Shown in pieces: positions 1 to 7,571 of a stretch of 15,819 nt of DNA. The notes below the pieces were generated by a model. That model searched no databases. It had not been told where the DNA came from and saw only the letters and a program-made list of their open reading frames with translations. The stretch spans positions 1 through 15,819 of the forward strand of contig JAGACT010000167.1 in NCBI GenBank assembly GCA_017613995.1, written 5' to 3'. The translations under genes were made by a program, and so were the position numbers. Source of the stretch: Eubacteriaceae bacterium (GTDB lineage: Bacteria > Bacillota > Clostridia > Eubacteriales > Anaerofustaceae). The stretch's first letter is position 1, and each line of letters starts with the position of its first letter.

Positions 1-41
1 GCTTTAATAAACTGATGCAGGCCGCCTTTCTTTACGGTTTT

Positions 42-84
42 GTGGTATAATCGTATTCCGGGTAAGTCATACCGATTATACCAC
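42..84 (+). promoter_or_regulatory. Perfect 12-bp inverted repeat containing an extended -10 promoter
   Basis: Two perfectly complementary 12-base arms, GTGGTATAATCG at 42-53 and CGATTATACCAC at 73-84, are separated by 19 bases. The left arm contains TGGTATAAT, an extended -10 element (TGnTATAAT, hexamer at 46-51). No good -35 hexamer is visible 17 bp upstream. This would place the start of transcription near 58 and the second arm just downstream of it, a normal geometry for a repressor site. The same TATAAT hexamer occurs on the minus strand in the right arm. It precedes the MOSC gene, so a metal- or cofactor-responsive regulator is a reasonable inference, but the regulator is unknown. Confidence 0.5.
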
Positions 85-123
85 GATACGGCGGATCGGA
101 AGAAACGCCGCAGGGAGCGAAAA

Positions 124-558
124 ATGAAGATTTCGGCCATTCAGATAAAGGACGCCTCCGGAAACGTCACCCGCAGGCGCAAGGCGTTCATCCGGGAGGG
201 CTACGGCCTGGGGGAACACGGCAAGAAGGATCCGGAGCGGGAGATAAGTCTCGCCGGAAGCGACGCCGCCTCTTGGGCACAGGATCATGAGGGCCTCTGC
301 GTCAGGAAGTTCACGGCTGACCTTGTCACGGATGGCCTCGACTACGAAAGCCTGTCCGCAGGGGACCTGCTGAAAGCGGGCAGCGCGCTCATCGAGATCC
401 GCTCGGTGGGCAAAAGATGCTTCAGCGAATGCCCCGTCACCGACAAGCCCTGCCCCCTGGGGATCCACTGCGCCTTCGGCCGGGTGATATGCGGCGGAGA
501 AGCATCGGAGGGGGACGCACTGGAAAGAGCGGGGGCTGTGCCCGAAGAGAACCGTTAA
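124..558 (+). CDS. Small MOSC-domain protein
   Basis: Predicted 144-residue stand-alone MOSC-domain protein. MOSC domains are known from molybdenum-cofactor sulfurases and related proteins, where they are thought to handle the cofactor or its sulfur; the small clostridial members have no assigned reaction. The sequence shows the family pattern: a VxDGLDYxxLxAGDLLKxG stretch at residues 68-86, then GKRCFSEC at 96-103 with the conserved cysteines C99 and C103, and VICGG followed by EGD near the C-terminus. It is rich in cysteine (C99, C103, C110, C116, C123), which may suit sulfur or metal handling. The start at 124 follows an AGGGAG ribosome-binding site; the frame is open back to 40 but that extension is lysine/arginine-rich and includes the promoter palindrome. 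It lies 85 bp upstream of tupA, which has its own promoter-like sequence. Confidence 0.8.
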   Translation: MKISAIQIKDASGNVTRRRKAFIREGYGLGEHGKKDPEREISLAGSDAASWAQDHEGLCVRKFTADLVTDGLDYESLSAGDLLKAGSALIEIRSVGKRCFSECPVTDKPCPLGIHCAFGRVICGGEASEGDALERAGAVPEENR

Positions 559-562
559 ATTA

Positions 563-591
563 TTGACAAATCAAGACTATTGGTTTAAAGT
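563..591 (+). promoter_or_regulatory. Putative promoter of the tup/moa operon
   Basis: A consensus -35 hexamer TTGACA at 563-568 is followed after 17 bp by TAAAGT at 586-591, four of six matches to the -10 consensus. It lies in an A+T-rich gap in an otherwise G+C-rich region, 52 bp upstream of the tupA start, and would initiate near 598. Confidence 0.6.
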
Positions 592-596
592 TAGTA

Positions 597-615
597 TTGT
601 ATTACATAAATACAA
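597..615. promoter_or_regulatory. 19-bp palindrome, candidate operator at the tupA promoter
   Basis: TTGTATTACATAAATACAA is a perfect palindrome with 7-bp arms (597-603 and 609-615) around a 5-bp centre. It begins at the predicted transcription start of the tup promoter, where a bound repressor would block initiation. Tungstate uptake operons are commonly regulated by the oxyanion through ModE/TunR-type regulators. The motif does not match any operator I can name, so the regulator is unassigned. Confidence 0.45.
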
Positions 616-643
616 AATATTTAATTTCAATGAGGAGACAATA

Positions 644-1624
644 ATGACAAGAGCCAAAAGAATTATTGCCCTTCTTGTTGCCGTTATGCTCGTGGCCGGA
701 TTCGCGGGCTGCGGCGGCGGCAAGGAAGAAGCGCCCAAGGACGACGGGCTTGCGATCACCATCCTGTACGAGCAGGACGACAGCATGATCAACAACTACT
801 CGCTGCTGGCGGTGAACCCCGACGCACCCTTCAAGGACGCTGACGGAAACGCTGTCACCGACGTGGCCATCAACACCATCGGAGCCAAGGCGTTCATCGA
901 CTGGATGCTCAGCGACGAAGGATTCGACCTGATCCGGAACTACGGGTTCGAGGATTTCGGAGAGTATCTTTTCTATCTGAAGGATGACGCTCCCCGTTCC
1001 ACCGCAGAGATCCCCCAGGCCACCGAGGAGACCAAGCTGATCCGCATCTCCACCACCACGTCCGTCAACGACAGCGGACTTCTCGGATATCTCAAGCCCA
1101 TCTTCGAGGAGAAGTACGGCTATGAGCTCGAGATCGTGTCCGCCGGCACCGGCAAGGCGCTGAACAACGCCTGATACGGCAACGCAGACCTGATCCTGGT
1201 ACATTCTAAGAGCCAGGAGGAGCAGTTCATCTCCGAGGGCTTTGCTTACGTCCTCGAGGGCTACGACAGCGAAAGACTGAACTTCATGTACAACTACTTC
1301 GTGCTGATCGGACCGAAAGACGATCCCGCCGGAGTCAAGGACGCTCCCACGGTCATCGACGCCTTCAAGCTGATCAGCGACGGAGGCTATACCTTCATCT
1401 CCCGAGGAGACAAGAGCGGCACCCACACCAAGGAGATCTCCCTGTGGGATCCCGCTCTGGGCATCACCGCCGAAGCCGAGAGCGTAGAGGGTTATGAGTG
1501 GTACCAGTACTCCAACGCCGGTATGGGCGTATGCCTTACCATGGCCAACGAGCAGGGTGCCTACATCCTTTCCGACAAGGCCACCTTCCTGACCTTCAGA
1601 GCCAACGGAGGAGTTCTCGAATAG
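644..1624 (+). CDS. tupA: Tungstate-binding lipoprotein TupA, apparently circularly permuted and interrupted by in-frame UGA
   Basis: Substrate-binding protein of the TupABC tungstate importer, exported and lipid-anchored. The start at 644 follows GAGGAG at 632-637. Residues 1-23 form a lipoprotein signal ending FAGC (C23). Residues about 36-117 then match what is normally the C-terminal part of TupA (LYEQDDSMINNYSLLAVNP; later AKAFIDWMLSDEGF and DFGEYLFYL). A short linker leads to the usual N-terminal part: ISTTTSVNDSGLL (135-147), AGTGKAL, GNADLILVHSK, then SRGDKSGTHTKE (253-264) and MGVCLTMANEQGAYILSDKAT. The frame ends at RANGGVLE, where the relocated segment would normally start. TTTS and SRGD are the family's oxyanion-binding motifs. 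A TGA at 1172-1174 (codon 177) interrupts the frame; translation stopping there would lose the SRGD half. The frame is otherwise open, and tupB starts directly after the stop. It may be a recent nonsense mutation, a sequencing error or a recoded codon. Confidence 0.85.
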
Positions 1625-2311
1625 ATGAAAACCGCTCTTCTCCAGGCTATTGAACTCATAGCTTCCCGCAACGGACAGCTTATGAACATAATATCGGTAA
1701 CTCTGAGAATGAGCATAGCAAGCTCCCTGGCGGCACTCCTTTTGGGGGTGCCGATGGGAGCTCTGTTGTCAAGGGGAAAAGGCATCCCCAGGAAGGTCCT
1801 GATCGTCATCAACAGGACCCTCATGGGGCTTCCCCCCGTGGTATGCGGTCTGATCTGTTACATCCTCTTTTCCGGGGTGGGGCCCCTCAGGCATCTGAAG
1901 CTCCTGTTTACGGTAAAGGGAATGATCATCGCTCAGGTGATGCTTATAACTCCCCTGGTCATCGGAAATACCGAGACCTACCTGAACGGGCGCACGGATG
2001 GTATAGACGAGACCGCGAAAGGCCTGGGCCTGGCCGCAGGCAGGCGGTTCCTGCTCACCCTCAACGAATGCCGTTACCAGATAGTATCCACCTATCTGTT
2101 CGGCTTCTCCAGGGCGATAGCGGAGGTCGGTGCCGTGTCGATGGTCGGAGGCGCGATCGCCTTCAAGACCAACGTCATGACCACGGCAATCATGATGTAC
2201 ACAAACATGGGCAACGTGACCCTGGGGCTGGCGCTGGGAATCATCCTGCTTTGCATGGCCCTGGTCCTGAACGTAACCGTATATATCCTTCAGGCGGTGG
2301 TGGACAGATGA
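1625..2311 (+). CDS. tupB: Tungstate ABC transporter permease TupB
   Basis: Integral membrane permease of 228 residues, the usual length for TupB. Several hydrophobic segments are visible, for example around residues 26-46, 66-86, 97-117 and 198-225. The cytoplasmic EAA-type loop that contacts the ATPase is seen as RAIAEVGAVSMVGG at about residues 163-176, typical of the TupB/ModB/CysT permease group. The start codon at 1625 directly follows the tupA stop with no gap, and the last codons overlap the tupC start (ATGA at 2308-2311), so translation is probably coupled through tupA-tupB-tupC. Tungstate rather than molybdate is inferred from the TupA-type binding protein; the permease alone does not show it. 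Confidence 0.88.
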   Translation: MKTALLQAIELIASRNGQLMNIISVTLRMSIASSLAALLLGVPMGALLSRGKGIPRKVLIVINRTLMGLPPVVCGLICYILFSGVGPLRHLKLLFTVKGMIIAQVMLITPLVIGNTETYLNGRTDGIDETAKGLGLAAGRRFLLTLNECRYQIVSTYLFGFSRAIAEVGAVSMVGGAIAFKTNVMTTAIMMYTNMGNVTLGLALGIILLCMALVLNVTVYILQAVVDR

Positions 2312-2979
2312 AGATAGACCCGATCAGAAAAACATACCAGTCCCGCACCGTGCTGGACACCTGCTCCATGGAGATAGAACAGGGCAGGATCTACGCCGTG
2401 GCCGGGGCCAACGGTAGCGGCAAATCCACGCTCCTGCGCTGCCTCGCCGGGATAGAAAAGCCCGACGTGCCCTTCAGCGTCACGGGCGCGGAACAACTCT
2501 CCATGGGCTACCTGCCCCAGAGCAGCTATCCCTTCAAGATGAGCCTTCTGAAAAACGTACTGGTGGGCCTTCCCCGCAGCGGGGAGAACGTCTCCAGGGC
2601 GAAGGATCTCATAGAGGCCTTCGATCTGGGTGAGCTTTCCTCATCCAGGGCCGACAGGCTCTCCGGAGGCGAAAAACAGAAGACGGCGCTGATGCGCATC
2701 CTTATGAGGCGCTTCGGTCTCCTGCTGCTGGACGAACCCACCTCCGCCATGGATCCCAGAGGGGTCCTCACCGCGGAGGAGCTGATAACGTCCCACGCGA
2801 AGGAAACGGGCTGCACCGTGATGATGGTCACCCATTTCATGAAGCAGGCGGAAAGGATCGCCGACGAGATCATTTTCCTCTCCTCGGGGAGGACCGACGG
2901 CCCGGTGGAGCTTTCCCGGTTCCTGTCGGGACAGGCGGGGGACGCGGCCCGCGAATATCTTGAATTCTGGGGGGCATGA
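2308..2979 (+). CDS. tupC: Tungstate ABC transporter ATP-binding protein TupC
   Basis: Cytoplasmic ATPase of the tungstate importer, 223 residues, the short form without a C-terminal TOBE domain. All nucleotide-binding elements are present: Walker A GANGSGKST at 33-41, ABC signature LSGGEKQ at 118-124, Walker B LLLLDEPTSAMD near 137-148 and the switch histidine H176 in VTHF. The Q-loop is YLPQSSYPF. The start overlaps the tupB stop in ATGA; a much longer upstream open frame exists but lies antisense in character over tupB and is not coding. The stop overlaps the moaC start (ATGATGA at 2976-2982). It would pair with TupB and the lipoprotein TupA. Confidence 0.88.
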   Translation: MKIDPIRKTYQSRTVLDTCSMEIEQGRIYAVAGANGSGKSTLLRCLAGIEKPDVPFSVTGAEQLSMGYLPQSSYPFKMSLLKNVLVGLPRSGENVSRAKDLIEAFDLGELSSSRADRLSGGEKQKTALMRILMRRFGLLLLDEPTSAMDPRGVLTAEELITSHAKETGCTVMMVTHFMKQAERIADEIIFLSSGRTDGPVELSRFLSGQAGDAAREYLEFWGA

Positions 2980-3452
2980 TGAACGGATTCACGCATTTTG
3001 ACGATAAGGGAAACGCGGTGATGGTGGACGTCGGCGGAAAGGACGTTACCGAAAGGACGGCTGTGGCCGAGGGCACCATCCTCGTGAGCGGGCAGATCCT
3101 TTCCGCCGTCCGCTCAGGCGGAGTAAGCAAGGGAGACGTGCTGGGAGTGGCCCGGGTAGCCGGGATAATGGCCGTCAAGAAAACATCGGATCTGATCCCC
3201 ATGGCCCATCCCCTCTTTATAACGAAGGCCTCGGTGGATTTCGAGCTGAGGGACGACCCCTCCTCGATAAGGGCGGTATGCACCGTGAAGACCGAGGGAA
3301 AGACGGGAGTGGAGATGGAGGCCCTCACGGGGGTCAGCGCCGCTCTGCTCACGATTTACGACATGTGCAAGGCCATCGACAAGAGGATGGTCATGCAGGA
3401 CATCCATCTCACAGAAAAAACAGGAGGAAAGAGCGGAGCTTTCCGTTTCTAG
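2976..3452 (+). CDS. moaC: Cyclic pyranopterin monophosphate synthase MoaC
   Basis: With MoaA it converts GTP to cyclic pyranopterin monophosphate, the first step of molybdopterin synthesis. MoaC closes the pterin and cyclic phosphate from the 3',8-cyclo-GTP made by MoaA. At 158 residues it has normal length. Visible family motifs are FTHFDDKG at the N-terminus, VDVGGKDVTERTA, KKTSDLIPMAHPL (68-80) and GVEMEALTGVSAALLTIYDM. The residues equivalent to the E. coli catalytic set K51, H77, D128 and K131 are K52, H78, D129 and K132, all conserved with a one-residue offset. The start ATG overlaps the tupC stop and is preceded by a G-rich stretch; the second ATG at 2979 is an equally possible start. 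Confidence 0.95.
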   Translation: MMNGFTHFDDKGNAVMVDVGGKDVTERTAVAEGTILVSGQILSAVRSGGVSKGDVLGVARVAGIMAVKKTSDLIPMAHPLFITKASVDFELRDDPSSIRAVCTVKTEGKTGVEMEALTGVSAALLTIYDMCKAIDKRMVMQDIHLTEKTGGKSGAFRF

Positions 3453-3457
3453 ATCAT

Positions 3458-4423
3458 ATGCTGGACAGTTACGGAAGGATAATAGATTATCTTCGCATAT
3501 CGGTCACGGACCGCTGCAACATGCGGTGCGTGTACTGCATGCCCGAAGACGGAATCCCGAAACTTGACCACTGCGACATTCTGACATACGACGAGATCAT
3601 CCGGACGGTAAGGATAATGTCCGGGACAGGGATAAGAAAGATCAAGATCACCGGAGGAGAGCCACTGGTGAGAAAGGGCGTTACGGGGCTGATAGGGGAG
3701 CTGAAGAGCATCCCCGGCATCGAGCAGGTCACCATTACCACCAACGGTACCCTGCTGGAAGAGAACCTGGAGGCTCTGGTGAGGGCGGGGGTGGACGGCA
3801 TCAACGTCAGTATCGACAGTCTCGACCAAAAGAATTACGCCGCAGTCACCAGAAAGGACCTGCTTGCCGACGCTCTGCGGGGCCTCGGGGCGGCCCTGGA
3901 GGCGGGGCTCAATGTCAAGATCAACTGCGTGCCGGTATCCCCGGACGAGGATATCCTGGCATTGGCGGAACTGGCAAGGGACAATCCCCTGCAGGTGCGC
4001 TTCATAGAGATAATGCCCCTCGGGGAGGGAAAGCGCTTCCCACTGAGGAGCGAGGATGAACTGACCGAACTGCTGGTAAGCCGATTCGGCCCGGTCCTGA
4101 GTGCCGGTCCCGTTGCCGGGAACGGTCCCGCGAAGTACGTCACATTTGAGGGCTTCAGGGGGAATATCGGTTTCATCAGCGCCATAAGTCACAAATTCTG
4201 TTCGTCCTGCAACCGCCTGAGGCTTACGGCGGACGGATACATCAAGACGTGCCTGCAGTTCGACACGGGATGCTTCCTGCGTCCCCTTCTCAGGGACGGT
4301 TCAGAGGACGGGCTTATCAGAGATACTATAGTCAGGGCTGTGTACGAAAAGCCGAGATGCCACGAATTCGCCCCGGGCGGAGGAAACGGAGACGTCAGGC
4401 TGATGTCACAGATCGGTGGTTGA
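3458..4423 (+). CDS. moaA: GTP 3',8-cyclase MoaA (radical SAM)
   Basis: Radical SAM enzyme that makes 3',8-cyclo-7,8-dihydro-GTP from GTP. The 321-residue product has both iron-sulfur sites: the N-terminal SAM cluster C20-x3-C24-x2-C27 (CNMRCVYC) and the C-terminal GTP-binding cluster C248-x2-C251-x13-C265. The SAM-binding GGEP motif follows in KITGGEPLVRKG. The C-terminus ends MSQIGG, the conserved double glycine needed for activity in known MoaA proteins. The start at 3458 is 5 bp after the moaC stop. A clear Shine-Dalgarno is not close, so initiation probably depends on coupling to moaC. The frame is open further upstream, but that part only shadows moaC. Confidence 0.95.
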   Translation: MLDSYGRIIDYLRISVTDRCNMRCVYCMPEDGIPKLDHCDILTYDEIIRTVRIMSGTGIRKIKITGGEPLVRKGVTGLIGELKSIPGIEQVTITTNGTLLEENLEALVRAGVDGINVSIDSLDQKNYAAVTRKDLLADALRGLGAALEAGLNVKINCVPVSPDEDILALAELARDNPLQVRFIEIMPLGEGKRFPLRSEDELTELLVSRFGPVLSAGPVAGNGPAKYVTFEGFRGNIGFISAISHKFCSSCNRLRLTADGYIKTCLQFDTGCFLRPLLRDGSEDGLIRDTIVRAVYEKPRCHEFAPGGGNGDVRLMSQIGG

Positions 4424-4424
4424 A

Positions 4425-5636
4425 ATGCTGAATGTACTGGAAAGCGAAGAAGCGAAAAAAGTGCTGACAGAGCGCTTTACGGGAAAACACACTCCCCGGG
4501 AAGAGACGGTCGCTCTGACCGAGGCGGTGGGGAGGGTCCTGGCGGAGGACATCGTCGCGGACTGCGACCTGCCCGCCTTCGACCGTTCCACCGTGGACGG
4601 CTACGCGCTCAGGGCGGCGGATACCTTCGGCTGCAGTGAGAGCCTGCCGGCCATGCTCCGCTACCAGGGGGAGGTCGCCATGGGAGAATCCGCCTCCTTC
4701 GGTCTGGAAAAAGACAGCTGCATCTACGTGCCAACCGGAGGGGAAGTGCCCCGGGGAGCGGACAGCATGGTGATGCTCGAATACGTGCAGGACTACGGCG
4801 ACGGATACCGCTACATAGAAAAGAGCGCTGCTCCGGGGGACAACATCCTCAGAAAAAGGGACGAAGCCTCCGTCGGGGACACGGTGGTGAAAAGCGGCAC
4901 CGTGATCACCTCCAGGTACGCGGGGAGCCTGGCCAGCATGGGATACTCATCCGTCAGGGTCCTCTCCCGGCCCGTGATCGGCATAATCTCCACGGGGGAC
5001 GAACTGGTTGACATCACCCAAAAACCCGAAGGGGCCCTGATAAGGGACGTGAACACATACACCCTCGCCTCGGGAGTCGCCGAAGCGGGAGGAATTCCCC
5101 GCATCTACGGTATCGTCCGGGATGAGAAGGACCTTCTGTACAGGGCGGCGGAGAAGGCTGCCGAAGAGTGCGACATGCTGCTGATCTCGGGAGGCAGCTC
5201 CGTCGGGGAGAAGGATTCCACAGCCCAGGTGCTGGAGTCGGTCTCCGGCAGCTCCCTTCTGTTCCACGGGATAGCGATAAAACCCGGCAAACCCACGATC
5301 TGCGCGGATCACGCCGGAAAGGCCCTGTTCGGGCTCCCGGGCCATCCCCTGGCGAGCTTCTTCGTCTTCGACCGGTTCGTAAGGCCCCTTGTCCTGAACA
5401 TGGGCGGCCTTCCCGATACACACAGGAAGACCGAGGCGGTACTGTCCTCCACGGTGCCCTCCAATCACGGCAGGGAGGAGTTCCTGCCGGTGAAGCTGGA
5501 AAACGGACGGGCCGAACCTGTATACACAAAGAGCGGATATATCACGGCCCTTGCCCGCGCCGACGGATATATCGTGATACCGAGAGACTGCGAAGGCAGG
5601 AAGGCGGGCGAAAAAACGGAAGTAATCTTGTTTTGA
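4425..5636 (+). CDS. moeA: Molybdopterin molybdenumtransferase MoeA (first paralogue)
   Basis: Inserts molybdate or tungstate into adenylated molybdopterin. The 403-residue protein has the full MoeA layout: the N-terminal domain with FDRSTVDGYAL (D58, equivalent to E. coli D59), a middle domain with IISTGDEL, SGGSSVGEKD and IAIKPGKPT, the GLPGHPLASFF loop, and a C-terminal beta-barrel ending EKTEVILF. The start at ATG 4425 is one base after the moaA stop; a GTG at 4416 in the same frame would add three residues. A second MoeA follows 8 bp downstream. In organisms with two MoeA proteins it has been proposed that one serves molybdenum and the other tungsten; which is which cannot be seen here. 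Confidence 0.93.
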   Translation: MLNVLESEEAKKVLTERFTGKHTPREETVALTEAVGRVLAEDIVADCDLPAFDRSTVDGYALRAADTFGCSESLPAMLRYQGEVAMGESASFGLEKDSCIYVPTGGEVPRGADSMVMLEYVQDYGDGYRYIEKSAAPGDNILRKRDEASVGDTVVKSGTVITSRYAGSLASMGYSSVRVLSRPVIGIISTGDELVDITQKPEGALIRDVNTYTLASGVAEAGGIPRIYGIVRDEKDLLYRAAEKAAEECDMLLISGGSSVGEKDSTAQVLESVSGSSLLFHGIAIKPGKPTICADHAGKALFGLPGHPLASFFVFDRFVRPLVLNMGGLPDTHRKTEAVLSSTVPSNHGREEFLPVKLENGRAEPVYTKSGYITALARADGYIVIPRDCEGRKAGEKTEVILF

Positions 5637-5644
5637 GGTAAAAA

Positions 5645-7558
5645 ATGGTCAAGGAATACGAATATCTCAGCAATACGGACATAGAAAAGGCGGTGCCCGA
5701 TTACATTTCGGCGCTCTCTGAAGAGGGATTCAGCGCGAAGACGGAGACCGTAAGGACCTCCGATGCCCTCGGAAGGATCACGGCGGAGGCGGTCTACGCG
5801 AAGATCTCATCCCCCCACTACAACGCCAGCGCCATGGACGGTATAGCGCTGATGGCGAAGGACACCTTCGGAGCCTCCGAGGCCTCCCCCGTCGTGATAA
5901 GCTCCGACCGCTACGTCGTGGTGGATACCGGAGATCCCCTGCCCGAAGGCACCGACTGTGTGGTCATGGTGGAGGACGTCATCTACGAGGGAACCGACGC
6001 CCGTCTCATCGCCGCCGCGACCCCCTGGCAGAACGTCAGGCAGATCGGTGAGGACATCTGCTCCGGGGACATGCTTATGCCCTCCTTTACGGAGATCACC
6101 CCCTACAGCATGGGCGCCATGCTGGCGGCGGGGATCCTGGAGGTGAACGTCGTCAAAAAGCCGGTCATAGGCATCATCCCTACCGGGGACGAGGTGATCC
6201 CCCCCAGCGATAACCCCTCGCCCGGGGACGTCATAGAGTTCAACTCCACGATATTCTCGGCGATGCTTACCAGGTGGGGCTGCGAGCCGAAGACCTACCC
6301 CATCGTGCGGGACAGGCTGGACCTTATGAGGGATGCCCTGGAGAAGGCCCTCGGCGAGTGTGATATCGTCATGATAAACGCCGGCTCCTCCGCAGGCAGG
6401 GACGACTACACCTCCACGATAATCGGAGAAGCAGGAAAGGTGCTGTATCACGGCATAGCCATCAAGCCCGGAAAGCCCACGATACTGGGCATCGTCCAGG
6501 GCAAACCCGTATTCGGCATCCCCGGATACCCCGTCAGCGGCATAATCGTCCTTACCGAGATCGTGCGTCCCGTTCTGGAGAGCATCCTCAAGGTCAGCCT
6601 CGAGCACCAGCCTGTGATGGAGACCACCCTGACGAAAAGGGTCAACAAGTCCCTCAAGTACAGGGAATACATAAGGGTGCAGCTGGGCCGCACCGGGGAG
6701 AAACTCACCGCCGTGCCGCTGAACAGGGGCGCGGGAGTCGTCAGCTCCTTCGTGAAGGCCGACGGCCTCCTGAGCATACCCCAGAACTACGAGGGGCTCG
6801 AGGCGGGAGAAAAGGCCCAGGTAACGCTTCTGAGGGATCCCGCGGACATCGACAGGACCATCATAGTCATCGGAAGCCATGACCCGCTGATCGACGAGAT
6901 ATCCGACATGCTCAGAAGGAAGGGCTCCGAATTCTTCATCTCGTCCTCCCACGTGGGCAGCATGGGCGGCATCATGGCAGCCAAAAGAGGAGAGAACCAC
7001 ATCGGCGGCACCCATCTTCTGGACGAGGAGAGCGGCACCTACAACATACCTTATCTGAAGCAGTACTTCCCGGACGGGGACGCGGTACTGATCCACTCGG
7101 TGTACAGGCAGCAGGGCCTTATGGTCACGAAGGGGAATCCCAAGGGCATCAAAGGCATACAGGACCTGGTGAGGCCCGGGATCTCCTACGTCAACAGGCA
7201 GAAGGGAAGCGGAACGAGGGTCCTTTTGGACTACCTGCTGAAGAAAGAAGGGATCTCACCGGAGGGCATCTACGGATACGAAAGGGAGGAATTCACCCAC
7301 ACCAGCGTCGCGGCCCAGATAGCCGGCGGCAGCGCCGACTGCGGCATGGGCATATATTCCGCGGCGAAGATGTACGATCTGGATTTCGTCTTCATCTGCA
7401 ACGAGCAGTATGATTTTCTGACTACCAGAAAGTACCTTGACACCCCCATGATTCAGGAGTTCATAAGCGTTCTGAAGAGCCCGGAGTTCACCGACAGGAT
7501 GATCGCCATGGGAGGGTACGACCCCAACCGTCCCGGCGAGATAGAATTCATGGAATAA
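5645..7558 (+). CDS. moeA: MoeA fused to a C-terminal PBP-like domain (second paralogue)
   Basis: A 637-residue two-part protein. Residues 1-400 are a complete MoeA: YNASAMDGIAL with D65, IIPTGDEVI, NAGSSAGRDDYTS, IAIKPGKPT and GIPGYPVSGII. Residues about 404-620 form a second domain beginning RTIIVIGSHDPLIDEISDML and containing GSMGGIMAAKRGENHIGGTHLL, GISYVNRQKGSGTRVLLDYL and a SVAAQIAGGSADCGMGIYSAA stretch cut by normal sequence. These are marks of the PBP-like domain (PF12727) known in archaeal and clostridial MoeA fusions. There is no signal peptide, so it acts in the cytoplasm, where it may bind the oxyanion or a pterin. The ATG at 5645 has GAGGT upstream and lies 8 bp after the first moeA. 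Confidence 0.92.
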   Translation: MVKEYEYLSNTDIEKAVPDYISALSEEGFSAKTETVRTSDALGRITAEAVYAKISSPHYNASAMDGIALMAKDTFGASEASPVVISSDRYVVVDTGDPLPEGTDCVVMVEDVIYEGTDARLIAAATPWQNVRQIGEDICSGDMLMPSFTEITPYSMGAMLAAGILEVNVVKKPVIGIIPTGDEVIPPSDNPSPGDVIEFNSTIFSAMLTRWGCEPKTYPIVRDRLDLMRDALEKALGECDIVMINAGSSAGRDDYTSTIIGEAGKVLYHGIAIKPGKPTILGIVQGKPVFGIPGYPVSGIIVLTEIVRPVLESILKVSLEHQPVMETTLTKRVNKSLKYREYIRVQLGRTGEKLTAVPLNRGAGVVSSFVKADGLLSIPQNYEGLEAGEKAQVTLLRDPADIDRTIIVIGSHDPLIDEISDMLRRKGSEFFISSSHVGSMGGIMAAKRGENHIGGTHLLDEESGTYNIPYLKQYFPDGDAVLIHSVYRQQGLMVTKGNPKGIKGIQDLVRPGISYVNRQKGSGTRVLLDYLLKKEGISPEGIYGYEREEFTHTSVAAQIAGGSADCGMGIYSAAKMYDLDFVFICNEQYDFLTTRKYLDTPMIQEFISVLKSPEFTDRMIAMGGYDPNRPGEIEFME

Positions 7559-7571
7559 GGACGGGTCGAAA

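Noticed and set aside
40..123. Longer N-terminus for the MOSC protein from ATG 40
   Set aside because: The extension covers the promoter palindrome, is lysine/arginine-rich with no MOSC similarity, and a ribosome-binding site lies before ATG 124.
1172..1215. Selenocysteine codon with SECIS element in tupA
   Set aside because: Only a few weak base pairs can form downstream of the UGA, and no TupA selenoprotein is known to me. It is kept as one option in the UGA finding but not annotated.
602..1426. Long minus-strand open frame of 274 codons opposite tupA
   Set aside because: No ribosome-binding site and no recognisable domain; it is a shadow frame caused by G+C-rich codon use.
1286..1624. 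Separate small gene starting at ATG 1286
   Set aside because: It is in the same frame as tupA, continues conserved TupA sequence and has no ribosome-binding site; it is the second half of the interrupted gene.
5807..7096. Minus-strand open frame of 429 codons opposite the moeA fusion
   Set aside because: Histidine-, glycine- and valine-rich shadow of a clearly real gene on the other strand.
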